This document shows, in pieces, positions 7,196 to 16,756 of a stretch of 64,000 bases of DNA. The DNA comes from Spirochaeta lutea (GTDB lineage Bacteria; Spirochaetota; Spirochaetia; DSM-27196; Salinispiraceae). The notes under the pieces are model-generated. The model did no database searches. It was not told the origin of the DNA and saw nothing but the letters and a program-made list of their open reading frames with translations. The stretch covers positions 143,235 to 207,234 of the forward strand of contig NZ_JNUP01000066.1 in assembly GCF_000758165.1 (NCBI RefSeq), read 5' to 3'. Both the position numbers and the translations under genes were made by a program. How positions within the stretch are numbered: position 1 is the stretch's first letter; each line of letters opens with the position of its first letter.

Positions 7196-9118
7196 GTGGC
7201 AAAAAAGCAGGAACTTCTGGAGCGTTGGAGCATCGGCGATTCCGCAAATGTTTATGGAATAAAGGATTGGGGTGCCGGTTACTTTGATTTATCAAACCGG
7301 GGCGAGGTTGTGGTCCGGGCGGATTTTCCCGCCGGTCCGGTGGAAATCAGCCTCATGGATATTATCTCCGGGATCAACGACCGGGGAATGGCCATGCCGG
7401 TTCTCCTGCGGATTGAAAATCTCCTGGACGGCCAGATTTCCCGGCTGAATACCAGTTTCCGCAAGGCCATTAAAACCCTGGACTATCAGGGCACATACCA
7501 AGGGGTTTTCCCGATTAAGGTCAACCAGCAGGCCCAGGTCATCGAGGAGGTAACCCGGTTCGGCGCACGGTTCAATCACGGATTGGAGGCAGGAAGCAAG
7601 GCTGAACTGATCATTGCCCTTTCCATGATTCAATCCACCCAGAGCCTGGTGGTCTGTAACGGCTACAAGGATGAGGAATTCATCGAGCTCGGATTACAGG
7701 CAGTCAAAATGGGGTATAAATGCTTTTTTGTAATAGAAACCCCCGCAGAGCTGCCGATTATACTCCGGCGGTCCAAGGATCTGGGGATACGCCCCCTCAT
7801 AGGCATCCGGTTAAAGCTTTCAAGCAGGGCGGGGGGGCACTGGCAGGATTCGGGAGGGGATAACTCCATCTTCGGACTAACCACCAATCAGATGGTCGAT
7901 GTGCTGGATACCCTCAAGGCCCAGGATATGCTGGATTGCCTGCAGCTCCTGCACTACCACCTCGGTAGTCAGATACCGAACATCCGGGATATCCGGGCTG
8001 CGGTACGGGAGACCGCCAGATTCTACGCCGACCTGGTTACCGAGGGAGCCAAAATGGGATACATCGACCTCGGAGGCGGACTGGCGGTGGATTACGACGG
8101 GAGTCAGACTAATTTCATCCATTCCAAGAACTACAGTCTGGATGAATACACCACCGATGTCATCGAGGTATTGGTGGAAATCTTCAATGATAAAAACATC
8201 CCTCATCCGACAATCATCACCGAAAGCGGCAGAGCCACCGTCGCCTATTCTTCCATACTGCTGTTCAATGTGCTTGATGTTAACCGCTATGAACCGGGGA
8301 CTATTCCCAGTGCCCTACCGGAGAACAGTCCGGAATTACTGGAAAACCTCTGGTATGTAAAACAGAACATGACCCTAAAAAACGTTCAGGAATGCTATAA
8401 CGATGCAATTTACTATCGGGAAGAAATCCGGGAACAGTTCAAACACGGCAACATCTCCCTGCGTCAACGGGCCTTCGCCGACAACCTATTCATGGACATC
8501 ATCCACCGGATTGCCGCCAGTCTAGAAAAACTGAAGCGCATTCCTCCGGAACTGGAGGGACTTGATGAGGTTCTGTACGATATCTACTACGGTAACTTCT
8601 CAGTGTTCCAAAGTCTCCCCGATGCCTGGGCCATTGAGCAGATATTCCCTCTGATGCCCATCCACCGTCTGCGGGAGCAGCCCTCCAGGAGAGCAATTCT
8701 TGCGGATATCACCTGCGACAGTGACGGAAAAATCGACCGTTTTGCCGATCTGCACGATGTGCGGAAGGCTCTGCCCCTCCACGACCTGAAGGCTGAGGAG
8801 GAGTACTACCTCGGTGTATTCCTGGTGGGTGCCTATCAGGAAACCCTGGGAGATCTGCATAATCTCCTCGGAGATACCAACGTGGTCAGCGTACGGATCA
8901 ATGAAAACGGAAGCTTTGATTTTGTCCGGGAGATTGAGGGAGATGCGATCTGGGATGTTCTCTCCTATGTTGAATATGAACCGAAGAGTTTGGTAGAACG
9001 GTTCCGTGCCAAGGCCGAACAAGCGGTCCGGGACGGAAAGATTACAGTAACCGACCGCCGGAATATTCTCGCAGCCTTCGAAGCGAGTATCCGGGGCTAC
9101 ACATACTACGAGAAATAG
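7196..9118 (+). CDS. speA: Biosynthetic arginine decarboxylase
   Basis: A 640-residue fold-III PLP enzyme that converts arginine to agmatine, the first step of polyamine synthesis here. The PLP lysine is in GVFPIKVNQ (about residue 104), the phosphate-binding Gly-rich loop in DLGGGLAVDYDGS (about 289), and the active-site Cys in DITCDSDGK (about 505). The length fits the SpeA family (630-660 residues). The start codon is GTG at 7196, with GGAGG at 7181-7185 giving good spacing. It is preceded by the PilZ gene (21-base gap) and followed after 9 bases by carboxyspermidine dehydrogenase. Confidence 0.97.
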   Translation: MAKKQELLERWSIGDSANVYGIKDWGAGYFDLSNRGEVVVRADFPAGPVEISLMDIISGINDRGMAMPVLLRIENLLDGQISRLNTSFRKAIKTLDYQGTYQGVFPIKVNQQAQVIEEVTRFGARFNHGLEAGSKAELIIALSMIQSTQSLVVCNGYKDEEFIELGLQAVKMGYKCFFVIETPAELPIILRRSKDLGIRPLIGIRLKLSSRAGGHWQDSGGDNSIFGLTTNQMVDVLDTLKAQDMLDCLQLLHYHLGSQIPNIRDIRAAVRETARFYADLVTEGAKMGYIDLGGGLAVDYDGSQTNFIHSKNYSLDEYTTDVIEVLVEIFNDKNIPHPTIITESGRATVAYSSILLFNVLDVNRYEPGTIPSALPENSPELLENLWYVKQNMTLKNVQECYNDAIYYREEIREQFKHGNISLRQRAFADNLFMDIIHRIAASLEKLKRIPPELEGLDEVLYDIYYGNFSVFQSLPDAWAIEQIFPLMPIHRLREQPSRRAILADITCDSDGKIDRFADLHDVRKALPLHDLKAEEEYYLGVFLVGAYQETLGDLHNLLGDTNVVSVRINENGSFDFVREIEGDAIWDVLSYVEYEPKSLVERFRAKAEQAVRDGKITVTDRRNILAAFEASIRGYTYYEK

Positions 9119-9127
9119 GGGGAAGGT

Positions 9128-10321
9128 ATGGCAAAAAAGGTACTTATCATCGGAGCCGGAGGGGTAGGTCAGGTTGTGACCCATAAATGCGCCCAAGCGC
9201 CTGAGGTATTCGGGGAAATAATACTCGCAAGCCGGACGGAGGAGAAGTGCCGGCGGATTGCGGCTCAAATAAACCGACCGATACGAACCGCCCGGGTTAA
9301 CGCCGACAATGTTTCCGAACTGGTTACCCTTATTTCCCGGGAAAAACCCGACCTGGTGATCAATGTAGCCCTGCCCTATCAGGATCTCCCCATAATGGAT
9401 GCCTGTTTGGAAACCAAAACCAACTACCTGGATACTGCTAACTACGAACCGAAGGACACCGCAAAGTTCGAATATAAGTGGCAGTGGGCCTACCATGAAA
9501 AGTTCGCCGAGCGGGGCATTATGGCCCTCCTGGGAAGCGGTTTCGATCCCGGGGTTACCAATGTGTTTACCGCCTACCTTGCAAAGCACTACTTCGATGA
9601 GATCACAGAGTTGGATATTGTGGATGTTAACGGCGGTAATCATGGTCAGGCCTTCGCCACCAACTTCAATCCTGAAATCAATATCAGGGAGGTAACAGCC
9701 CCCTGCAGACACTGGGAATCCGACAGCTTTGTAGAAACCCCGGCCATGTCCGAAAATCGGAGTTTTACCTGCCCGGAGGATGTGGGAACCTACAGCATCT
9801 ACCGGATGTATCATGAGGAGCTTGAGAGCCTGGTAAAACACTACCCCAGCCTGAAGAAAGCGCAGTTTTGGATGAGTTTCTCGGAAAACTACCTCAAGCA
9901 CCTAGAAGTGCTCCAAAACGTCGGGATGACCCGTATCGATCCGGTACTCTACAACGGTATGGAAATAGTTCCCCTGCAATTTCTGAAGGCCGTGCTGCCC
10001 GAACCATCGAGCCTCGGTCCCCTAACCCAGGGAAGAACCTGTATCGGAAATATTGTAACAGGCAAAAAAAACGGGAAGGAAAAACGAACCTACATCTACA
10101 ACATTTGCGACCACCAGGATGCCTATCGGGAGGTTGGTAGCCAGGCTATCAGCTACACCACCGGTGTTCCGGCCATGATCGGTGCAAAAATGATGCTCAC
10201 CCAGACCTGGATGAAACCCGGGGTATGGAATATGGAACAGTTTGATCCCGATCCCTTCATGGCCGATTTGAACCAGTACGGTCTTCCCTGGAAGATTCAG
10301 GATCCTGCAGAGTTAGGGTGA
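9128..10321 (+). CDS. Carboxynorspermidine/carboxyspermidine dehydrogenase (saccharopine dehydrogenase family)
   Basis: A 397-residue NAD(P)H-dependent enzyme that condenses a diamine with aspartate semialdehyde to give carboxyspermidine (from putrescine) or carboxynorspermidine. The N-terminal Rossmann motif is VLIIGAGGVGQVV, followed by 'INVALPYQDLPIMDACLETK' and 'LGSGFDPGVTNVFTAYLA', both characteristic of the LYS1/CASDH group. It sits between speA and the matching decarboxylase, with a 4-base stop/start overlap to the latter. This context strongly favours the polyamine role over lysine metabolism. With agmatinase in the same run, putrescine is the likely diamine and spermidine the likely product. 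Confidence 0.94.
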   Translation: MAKKVLIIGAGGVGQVVTHKCAQAPEVFGEIILASRTEEKCRRIAAQINRPIRTARVNADNVSELVTLISREKPDLVINVALPYQDLPIMDACLETKTNYLDTANYEPKDTAKFEYKWQWAYHEKFAERGIMALLGSGFDPGVTNVFTAYLAKHYFDEITELDIVDVNGGNHGQAFATNFNPEINIREVTAPCRHWESDSFVETPAMSENRSFTCPEDVGTYSIYRMYHEELESLVKHYPSLKKAQFWMSFSENYLKHLEVLQNVGMTRIDPVLYNGMEIVPLQFLKAVLPEPSSLGPLTQGRTCIGNIVTGKKNGKEKRTYIYNICDHQDAYREVGSQAISYTTGVPAMIGAKMMLTQTWMKPGVWNMEQFDPDPFMADLNQYGLPWKIQDPAELG

Positions 10322-11622
10322 TTCCCATGCCCGACCCCTCCATTCCCGGATTAGCGCCGGACAGACCATACTTTCGGGGATTCGATCCGTCCTCGGTTCC
10401 AACCCCTTGCTTCGTTGTGGACCGGGCAGCCCTGCAGTACAACCTGGATATCCTGTCGGGGATCTCCCGGGACAGCAGTGCTGACATTCTCCTGGCACTC
10501 AAGGCATTCTCAATGTTTGCAACCTTCGACCAGGTACGCAGCAGCCTCTCCGGGACCTGCGCCAGCGGAGTACACGAGGCCAGACTCGGCCGGGAGTTTG
10601 TCGATAAGCAGGTTCATAGTTTTGCGCCGGCCTACAATCACCAGGACCTCCTCCAGCTCCTGGAACTCTCAGACCATATAGTGTTTAATACCCCGGGCCA
10701 GTGGGCGCGCTATTCCCCGGCCTGCCTCGAGGCGCACCATATAAACCCCTCCCTCCGCTTCGGGCTGCGGATTAATCCCGAACACTCCGAGGGAACCACC
10801 CCCTTGTATGATCCCGCAGGCCCTTTCTCTCGTCTCGGGACATCTCGTCAGGCCTTCACCCGCTACCTTGAAACTCTGGGAGACTCCCCCGGAACGGCAT
10901 CCCCTGTAGATTCCGCCTCATCCGGCCTTGTCACGGATTCCTGGTTCCGGCCCGGTGGGATTCTTCACGGCATATCCGGATTGCACATGCATTCCCTCTG
11001 CGAGCAGGATTCCTTTGCATTGGAACGAACCGTCCATGCCCTGGAAGAAGCCTGGGCCGATGTACTGGCCAGGCCGGAAATCACCTGGTTAAACCTCGGC
11101 GGCGGTCATCACATCACCAAACCCTATTACGATCGTTCCCACCTAACCGCCCTGATTCATCGGCTGAGCAGTGCCTACAACCTCAAGATTTACCTGGAAC
11201 CCGGAGAAGCCATCGCAATACATACCGGTATCCTGGTAACCCAGGTGCTGGACACCCTCTGGAACGGCATGGACCTAGCGATATTGGATACCTCCGCCAC
11301 GGCTCACATGCCCGATACCCTGGAAATGCCCTACCGCCCTGATATCTGGGGAGCGGGACTGCCCGGGGACGAGGCCCATACCTACCGTCTGGGTGGGCAG
11401 ACCTGTCTTGCCGGGGATATCCTGGGCGACTACAGCTTTCCCCGCCCCCTTAATCCTGGGGACCGATTGGTTTTTGATGACATGGCGCACTATACCATGG
11501 TAAAAACAACCACCTTTAACGGAATCGGACTCCCCTCCCTGGCCCTGTATGACAGCCGTACCGGGGCGGTGGAGGTAGTGAAGTCCTTTGGTTACACTGA
11601 TTTTAAATCGCGGTTATCTTGA
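10318..11622 (+). CDS. nspC: Carboxynorspermidine/carboxyspermidine decarboxylase
   Basis: A 434-residue fold-III PLP decarboxylase that removes CO2 from carboxyspermidine to give spermidine (or norspermidine). The PLP lysine is in ILLALKAFSMF (about residue 62), the phosphate loop in LNLGGGHHITKPYY (about 261), and 'YLEPGEAIAIHTG' is a conserved C-terminal active-site block. It starts with GTG at 10318, overlapping the previous stop codon (GTGA); an ATG three codons later is an alternative. A stretch rich in Ser/Thr/Pro (residues about 180-215) looks like an insertion relative to typical members of about 380 residues. Confidence 0.94.
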   Translation: MIPMPDPSIPGLAPDRPYFRGFDPSSVPTPCFVVDRAALQYNLDILSGISRDSSADILLALKAFSMFATFDQVRSSLSGTCASGVHEARLGREFVDKQVHSFAPAYNHQDLLQLLELSDHIVFNTPGQWARYSPACLEAHHINPSLRFGLRINPEHSEGTTPLYDPAGPFSRLGTSRQAFTRYLETLGDSPGTASPVDSASSGLVTDSWFRPGGILHGISGLHMHSLCEQDSFALERTVHALEEAWADVLARPEITWLNLGGGHHITKPYYDRSHLTALIHRLSSAYNLKIYLEPGEAIAIHTGILVTQVLDTLWNGMDLAILDTSATAHMPDTLEMPYRPDIWGAGLPGDEAHTYRLGGQTCLAGDILGDYSFPRPLNPGDRLVFDDMAHYTMVKTTTFNGIGLPSLALYDSRTGAVEVVKSFGYTDFKSRLS

Positions 11623-11664
11623 ATATTCTACCGATAGCCGCATTCTATAGGAGCATTAGGGCCC

Positions 11665-12576
11665 ATGAGTCAATTTCGAGAACCCATCTTCCTTGGCAGC
11701 GAGTTTGATCAACCCAAGGAAAGTCATGCACTGTTTCACGTTATTCCCGTTCCCTACGAAGCCACCGTTTCATACGGGCAGGGAACCAAGCGCGGCCCCG
11801 GAGCCATCATCGACGCCAGCCTACAGCTCGAGGTCTTTGACGGAACCAGTTCCCCTGCCGAGGAATGCATCTACACCCATAATGATGTGGACTGCTCAGG
11901 AACGAGAGAAGAAATATTCTCGCGGATCACTAAAGCGGTTGCCCGTCCCCTGAAGGCCGATGGAGACAAGGTTCCGGTCATACTGGGGGGTGAACACTCC
12001 ATAACCTACCCCGTCATGCAGGCCATGGTGGAAAAGTATGGCCCCGATAACATCGGTGTGGTGCAATTTGATGCCCATGCGGATCTGCGGGATAGGTACG
12101 AAGGAAGCCCGTACAGTCACGCCAGCGTTATGCGGAGGATCCATGACGATCTTGGTGTAGCCATTTACCAACTGGGTATCAGGGCCCTGTGCCCCGAGGA
12201 ATTCATGTACCGTCTGGAACGCCGAATTCCCGGGGTAGATGCGAAGGTTCTGGTACCATCTGCAATGAAGGAAATACTGCTTCCCGAATCCTTCCCAGAG
12301 CACGTATTCATTACCTTCGATGTAGATGCCCTGGATCCATCAATAATGCCCGCAACGGGTACGCCGGTTCCAGGAGGACTCAGCTGGTACCAAAGCCTCA
12401 ACCTCCTCGAATCCGTAGCGGCCCAGCGCAAGGTGGTTGGCTTCGATGTGGTGGAATTGGCTCCCATGGATAATTTTGTCGCTCCAAGTTTTGCTGCCGC
12501 GGACCTAACATACAAAATCATGGGTATAATTGCTCGTTCACGTCTTGCAACCGGCCCTCAAGAACATAAGAATTAA
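11665..12576 (+). CDS. speB: Agmatinase (ureohydrolase family)
   Basis: A 303-residue Mn2+-dependent enzyme that hydrolyses agmatine to putrescine and urea. All metal ligands are visible: GGEHS (His), QFDAHADLRD (Asp-x-His-x-Asp) and TFDVDALDPSIMPATGTPVPGG (Asp-x-Asp plus the family signature). It lies 42 bases after the decarboxylase, completing arginine-agmatine-putrescine-carboxyspermidine-spermidine within one run of genes. The product could also be annotated as an arginase-family member, but speA in the same operon makes agmatine the natural substrate. Confidence 0.94.
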   Translation: MSQFREPIFLGSEFDQPKESHALFHVIPVPYEATVSYGQGTKRGPGAIIDASLQLEVFDGTSSPAEECIYTHNDVDCSGTREEIFSRITKAVARPLKADGDKVPVILGGEHSITYPVMQAMVEKYGPDNIGVVQFDAHADLRDRYEGSPYSHASVMRRIHDDLGVAIYQLGIRALCPEEFMYRLERRIPGVDAKVLVPSAMKEILLPESFPEHVFITFDVDALDPSIMPATGTPVPGGLSWYQSLNLLESVAAQRKVVGFDVVELAPMDNFVAPSFAAADLTYKIMGIIARSRLATGPQEHKN

Positions 12577-12603
12577 AGAAGAAGGCAAACCGAGGAATTA
12601 ACT

Positions 12604-13464
12604 ATGAATATGTATCTAAGGGGTATCGCCAACCTTCCCATTATGCCGGAGGTCGCTTCCCGAATCCTCTCACTGAACGAACAGAACAGCGCCTACTCAT
12701 TTGAACAACTGGAGAAGATCGTCAAAATAGACCCCGGTTTAACGGCAAAAATTCTAAAAGTCGCCAACTCCGCCCTCTATTCCCGCCCCAAAGAAATAGA
12801 TAATCTGCAGACCGCCATAGGCTTGTTGGGATTTAAAAACATCCGGAGTATGGTCGTATTGGTTACCGCCTCCACCATGGTACAGGCCTCGGGGAACCAC
12901 CGGGTACTTAAACACCTGTGGGATGAATCGGTTCGGTCTGCATTCTACAGCCGGCTCCTAGCCATTCGAACGGGAAACCGCGATATCGCCGAGGAGGTCT
13001 TTATCGCCGCCCTTCTTCAGGATATCGGAAAGCTCGCCTTCGCTGTCAGCGAGACGGATGCATACACTACCATGGTGGAACACAGCCATGAGAGCCCTCC
13101 CCTCCCGGACCAGCAGCTCGCCCAGGAGGAAGCTAAAGAATTCGGAATGAACCACCGCGAGCTTGGTGCCATGATCCTGGAAAGCTGGAAGTTTCCCGAC
13201 CAGTACATAGAAGCGTGCCGGAGCCACGGATCTACCACCGTTTCCCTGCGGTACCGAAAGCTCCTCAGCCTCATCTCCCTGGGGAGCGGCCTCAGCCAGG
13301 TCCCCCAGGATAAACAGCTGGATGACCAGAGCACCCAGCAACTTAAAACCTACCTCAGGTACCTGGGTCTGTCCGAGGACGATCTTGAACCGTTCCGTCA
13401 GCAAACCGAAACCGAACTCTCCAAGGACCGGATGTTCATTGAATGCCGTCAGATGATCGCCTAG
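12604..13464 (+). CDS. HDOD-domain signalling protein
   Basis: A 286-residue protein consisting mainly of an HDOD domain, a catalytically inactive HD-superfamily fold found in signalling proteins. The start '[20 protein letters not shown]' and '[22 protein letters not shown]' are typical of the family. The later '[12 protein letters not shown]' keeps a partial HD-like block without a full metal set. GAGGAA precedes the ATG. It follows speB by 27 bases and probably belongs to the same transcript. The last four bases overlap the convergent ilvD. Its role is unknown; HDOD proteins act in chemotaxis, motility or c-di-GMP pathways. Confidence 0.88.
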   Translation: MNMYLRGIANLPIMPEVASRILSLNEQNSAYSFEQLEKIVKIDPGLTAKILKVANSALYSRPKEIDNLQTAIGLLGFKNIRSMVVLVTASTMVQASGNHRVLKHLWDESVRSAFYSRLLAIRTGNRDIAEEVFIAALLQDIGKLAFAVSETDAYTTMVEHSHESPPLPDQQLAQEEAKEFGMNHRELGAMILESWKFPDQYIEACRSHGSTTVSLRYRKLLSLISLGSGLSQVPQDKQLDDQSTQQLKTYLRYLGLSEDDLEPFRQQTETELSKDRMFIECRQMIA

Positions 13465-15131
13465 CTGGTTACAGCCCCCTGACTGGCACTGGCTGCCAGC
13501 TTAGCGAACTTTGCCAGGGCCCCGCGATTGTACCCCGTGTCCCTGGGGCGCCAGTTCTCCAGCCGCTTGGTAATCTCCCGATCCCCCAGGGCGACATTCA
13601 GCGATTTTTTCTCTAGATCTATAGTGATTCGATCGCCATCCCTCAGGGCAGCCAAGGGCCCACCGGTCTGGGCTTCCGGACTCACATGCCCTACAATTAA
13701 GCCGTGGCTCCCACCGGAAAACCTCCCATCGGTGATCAGGGCCACCTTCCCTGCCAAGCCCTGACCGGCAATGGCGGCAGTAGGTGCCAGCATCTCCCTC
13801 ATTCCCGGCCCGCCCTTGGGTCCCTCGTAGCGGATGACCACCACATCACCCTGCTTGATGGTACCGGCCATGATGGCCTTCATCGCCTCATCCTCGCCGT
13901 CAAAAACCCGAGCCGGTCCCTCATGGGAGCTCAGGGAGAGGCCGCAGGTTTTTAGGACGGCGCCTTCCGGGGCAAGATTACCCTCAAGGATAGCTATGGG
14001 TCCGGTTTTCCGTTCAGGGTTGGTGAATGGCCTGATGACTTCCTGGCCCTCCAGAGCAACCCGAACACCGGCGAGATTCTCTTCCAGGGTTTTGCCTGTA
14101 CAGGTGAGACAATCCCCATGCAGCAGCCCTTCTTCCAGCAGCATCTTCATAACCACCGGTACGCCCCCGACCCGATGCAGATCCTCCATTACAAAACGAC
14201 CGGCAGGCTTCATATCGGTCAGGATGGGGGTGGTGTCGTAAAACGCATTAAAATCACCGATGGAAAGAGGAACCTCCGCCTCATGGGCCAGGGCAAGCAG
14301 ATGAAGAACGGAATTCGTGCTTCCTCCCAACGCCATAACCGTACGGATAGAATTCTCGAAGGCCTTGCGGGTCAGAATATCCCGGGGACGGATATCGGCT
14401 TCAATCATCCCCATGAGGGCCTTCACACTCTGGGAAATATGTTCGGTTTTTTCAGGATCCACAGCTGGAATGCTCGCTGATCCAGGCAGGCTCAAGCCCA
14501 GGGCCTCTACCGCCGCAGCCATGGTATTTGCAGTGTACATCCCCCCGCAGGCTCCCGCTCCCGGGCAGGCAGCACACTCTATCCCGTGACGTTCTTCTTC
14601 GGAGATCCGGCCGTTAGAATAGGCACCCACGGCTTCAAAGGCAGAGACGATGTCGATGGCCTTATCCTTATAACGGCCTGCTTTGATGGTACCGCCGTAA
14701 CAAAAAATACTGGGCCGGTTCAGCCGGGCCATGGGCATCACCGTGCCGGGAATGGTCTTATCGCACCCGCCTATCCCCAGAATGGCATCCAATTGATGCC
14801 CCCGGGTCACAAGCTCAATGGTATCCGCGATGACCTCTCTGCTGATGAGGCTTGCCTTCATCCCCTCATGGCCCATGGCCTCGCCGTCGGTGACCACGAA
14901 GGTATTATATTTCATGGGAACCGCATCCGTCTCGCGGATGGCTTTTTTCGCCATGGCAGCCAGATCGTCGTGATGAATGTTGCATGGGCTCAGTTCTGCG
15001 CCCGCTGACGCAATGCCGATAAGGGGCTTGGAAAAGTCATCATCGGAAAATCCAATGGCTCTGAGCATGGCTCTATTGGGGGTTCGCTCCAGCCCCTGGG
15101 TCATTTCTTTGCTGTATCGATTTTTACTCAT
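13461..15131 (-). CDS. ilvD: Dihydroxy-acid dehydratase
   Basis: A 556-residue Fe-S enzyme of the IlvD/Edd family that dehydrates dihydroxy-isovalerate and dihydroxy-methylvalerate in valine, isoleucine and leucine synthesis. Cluster-associated Cys motifs are present: [29 protein letters not shown] and GDCLTCTG. The C-terminal block '[15 protein letters not shown]' and '[12 protein letters not shown]' are IlvD signatures. I chose the ATG at 15131 because GGAGG lies just upstream; a longer frame from a TTG at 15143 would start within that ribosome-binding site. No other ilv or leu gene is in the window. Confidence 0.96.
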   Translation of the reverse strand: MSKNRYSKEMTQGLERTPNRAMLRAIGFSDDDFSKPLIGIASAGAELSPCNIHHDDLAAMAKKAIRETDAVPMKYNTFVVTDGEAMGHEGMKASLISREVIADTIELVTRGHQLDAILGIGGCDKTIPGTVMPMARLNRPSIFCYGGTIKAGRYKDKAIDIVSAFEAVGAYSNGRISEEERHGIECAACPGAGACGGMYTANTMAAAVEALGLSLPGSASIPAVDPEKTEHISQSVKALMGMIEADIRPRDILTRKAFENSIRTVMALGGSTNSVLHLLALAHEAEVPLSIGDFNAFYDTTPILTDMKPAGRFVMEDLHRVGGVPVVMKMLLEEGLLHGDCLTCTGKTLEENLAGVRVALEGQEVIRPFTNPERKTGPIAILEGNLAPEGAVLKTCGLSLSSHEGPARVFDGEDEAMKAIMAGTIKQGDVVVIRYEGPKGGPGMREMLAPTAAIAGQGLAGKVALITDGRFSGGSHGLIVGHVSPEAQTGGPLAALRDGDRITIDLEKKSLNVALGDREITKRLENWRPRDTGYNRGALAKFAKLAASASQGAVTS

Positions 15132-15660
15132 GGTATCCTCCAAAATTGGGTGATTTTTTTGCGGCCAACGAGTCCGGGATCTGCTCCGCGCACCCTACCC
15201 TGTGGTCCAGGGCACCTGAGCTCTGGGATGCCGGGCCCGGTTCCATGGCTCCGGTTTGGTCTCCGTGGCTCCGGCTCGGTGGCACTGACTCGGTCTTCGT
15301 GGCTCCGGTTTGGTCTCCGAGGCACTGACTCGGTGGCACTGACTCGGTGGCTCCGGCTCGTTCTCCGTGGCTCCGACTCGTTCTCCACCGCCGTCGCCGC
15401 CGTCAAGCATGGAAATCGAGAATTGCTCCCCGATAGGTTCTCTTGAGTTATCAAAAGGCTGGATAGCACACCCGACATAGCAGAGCCATCGGGAAGTATT
15501 CCCAGAGATGGCGCCACCGGGGAAATACGTTGCAGCCCCTTGCGCACTTGGTCTGTATTCTGGGACATGCCCCGGGTACCGGGCCGTTCCCCAGATATTT
15601 ATTATAATTTCTGTAATATTTAAAAAAAAATCAAGGGCTGATTTGGGAGGCGGAATTAGG
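15132..15660 (-). other. Long non-coding region upstream of ilvD
   Basis: About 530 bases with no gene I can support. A perfect TATAAT on the minus strand (15601-15606) sits in an A/T-rich patch and is the best -10 candidate, but no good -35 box lies at normal spacing. If used, it would give ilvD a leader of about 460 bases. The leader carries the imperfect repeats described separately and an open frame (15568 to 15128, minus) made largely of those repeats. I recognise no T-box or other riboswitch. Confidence 0.35.
15246..15395. repeat. Cluster of imperfect short tandem repeats
   Basis: A degenerate array of 14-20 base units built on GGCTCCGG, GGTCTCCG and GGCACTGACTCGG. The best-conserved unit of 20 bases occurs identically at 15246-15265 and 15300-15319; smaller units such as GGCACTGACTCGG occur at least three times. 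No unique spacers separate the units, so this is not a CRISPR. The array lies in the ilvD upstream region. Confidence 0.7.
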
Positions 15661-15765
15661 TGGTGCGCAAGATAAGGTTACATCCGGAGCTAACCACCCT
15701 ACCCTCGGTGTGATCATAGATGGAGGGGTAAAGAAAGTAAGTTTCAACTTTTCCTTTACAACTAT
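15661..15765. repeat. Intergenic palindromic element, copy B (degenerate)
   Basis: Starts with GGTGCGCAAGATAAGGTTA, close to the family arm GTGCGCAAAAGGTTGTA. About 100 bases later TTCAACTTTTCC...ACTAT loosely matches the opposite arm. The interior contains CCACCCTACCC, shared in part with the 39.2-kb copy. It abuts the transposase remnant. Weak on its own; called because the spacing equals that of the stronger copies. Confidence 0.4.
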
Positions 15766-15961
15766 GGCGTTCTCAGATATGACAAATGTCGTCCTGGGGC
15801 TAATACCTGGATAGATTGATGATTTTTAGAAGCCCAGCTTCCAATGGTTCCCCTGGGAATATTTAGAAGTTCACTCACTTCCCGGTGACTCATCCCCTGT
15901 TCTACGACCATTGTCAACGCTTCGATTTTAATTCTTCACTATAAAACTTTTTCTCTGCCAT
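15762..15961 (-). pseudogene. Remnant of IS3-type transposase OrfA
   Basis: Reading the minus strand from ATG at 15961 gives MAEKKFYSEELK. After a +2/-1 shift in a run of A, it continues as IEALTMVVEQGMSHREVSELLN and then IPRGTIGSWASK, ending at a stop at 15762-15764. This is the helix-turn-helix start of an IS3-family (HTH_Tnp_1) OrfA of roughly 65 residues. The frame break looks like loss of one A from a short A-run. No OrfB, DDE domain or clear terminal inverted repeats are nearby, so the element is dead. Confidence 0.7.
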
Positions 15962-16018
15962 GCCTTTATTTTCCAGCTACCAAGCAATTGGTGTCTACCG
16001 AATCCAGTGTAGGTCAAG

Positions 16019-16420
16019 TTATGGAATATTAAGAGGAACGCTATTGGGTTCATCAAGCAAGGGCCTAGAATTATAATCGATGTCCGGTAAAGGCGTATTG
16101 CGATCTATGTTCTGTTTTATCGCTAATGATGCAATCATTTCCCCATCAATATTAAAGATCCTGTACCGAATAATTCCCATTTCAAGCTCTAAATTTTCCT
16201 GAACATAGCTAGGGGTATATCCTTCTTCGAGAGCTATCTGGAGTAAAACTTTCAGGGGAAATAATGCTTGAATCTGATCAAGGGCTTTAGGATGTATATG
16301 TTTAAACACAGATTCATTTTGAGAATCCTTTTCGATTTCATACACTACTTCATTAGGATCTGCTGAAATTGAAGTTGCAAACAACCCTATCCACAAGCAA
16401 ACAAAAATTATTTTTTTCAT
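16019..16420 (-). CDS. Small secreted protein of unknown function
   Basis: A protein of about 133 residues with an N-terminal signal peptide (MKKIIFVCLWIGLFATSISA), then a charged, mostly polar mature part with no motif I recognise. The ATG at 16420 is chosen because the signal peptide begins there; an ATG three codons upstream is also possible. There is no strong Shine-Dalgarno. Base composition is clearly more AT-rich than the neighbours, and codon use differs (many ATA, TTA, AAT codons). The gene lies beside a transposase remnant, so it was probably acquired by transfer. Confidence 0.6.
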   Translation of the reverse strand: MKKIIFVCLWIGLFATSISADPNEVVYEIEKDSQNESVFKHIHPKALDQIQALFPLKVLLQIALEEGYTPSYVQENLELEMGIIRYRIFNIDGEMIASLAIKQNIDRNTPLPDIDYNSRPLLDEPNSVPLNIP

Positions 16421-16429
16421 TGCGATCAT

Positions 16430-16756
16430 CTACGGTAAACCCAGGGCGGTTCAGGTTTTCTATTTTTTCAGTAATCGAAACACCAACCTGTTTTTCCAAT
16501 TTTTTATGTTTATTTTTATCATCTATACCTAATAGGTCTCTATCTACTAGAATGATGAATCACCATTTTGTATCCACTCAATTGTATTCATTTTGCACCT
16601 CAGCGCCGAAGGCGTCGACCTACCATTGCTATTATAACACTTCTCCAAATCACCCCTTAATTCCAAAAACCACGTACGCCATTATACGTAATGGAGGTTT
16701 AGCAAACCATAGGCTGGGAACCGGGGCGCCCTGAGGGCACCCCGGTGATGACCTCT
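16430..16756. other. AT-rich intergenic stretch with a hairpin at its end
   Basis: No gene is supported here. The stretch is AT-rich like the small secreted-protein gene beside it. Near the pepD end, 16721-16745 forms a strong hairpin (CCGGGGCGCCC with GGGCACCCCGG around TGA), which could help end the pepD transcript although no T-run follows on the minus strand. Confidence 0.5.

Noticed and set aside
8600-9901. 433-codon open frame on the minus strand opposite speA and carboxyspermidine dehydrogenase
   Set aside because: It is fully antisense to two clear enzymes with catalytic motifs, has no recognisable domain or start signal, and arises from GC-rich codon bias.
15246-15395. Possible CRISPR-like repeats
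   Set aside because: Units are short, imperfect and without regular unique spacers.
15128-15568. 146-codon minus-strand frame covering the ilvD leader repeats
   Set aside because: More than half is repeat-derived Arg/Ser/Glu-rich sequence, no ribosome-binding site was found, and it runs over the ilvD start. It is more likely a by-product of stop-poor repeats.
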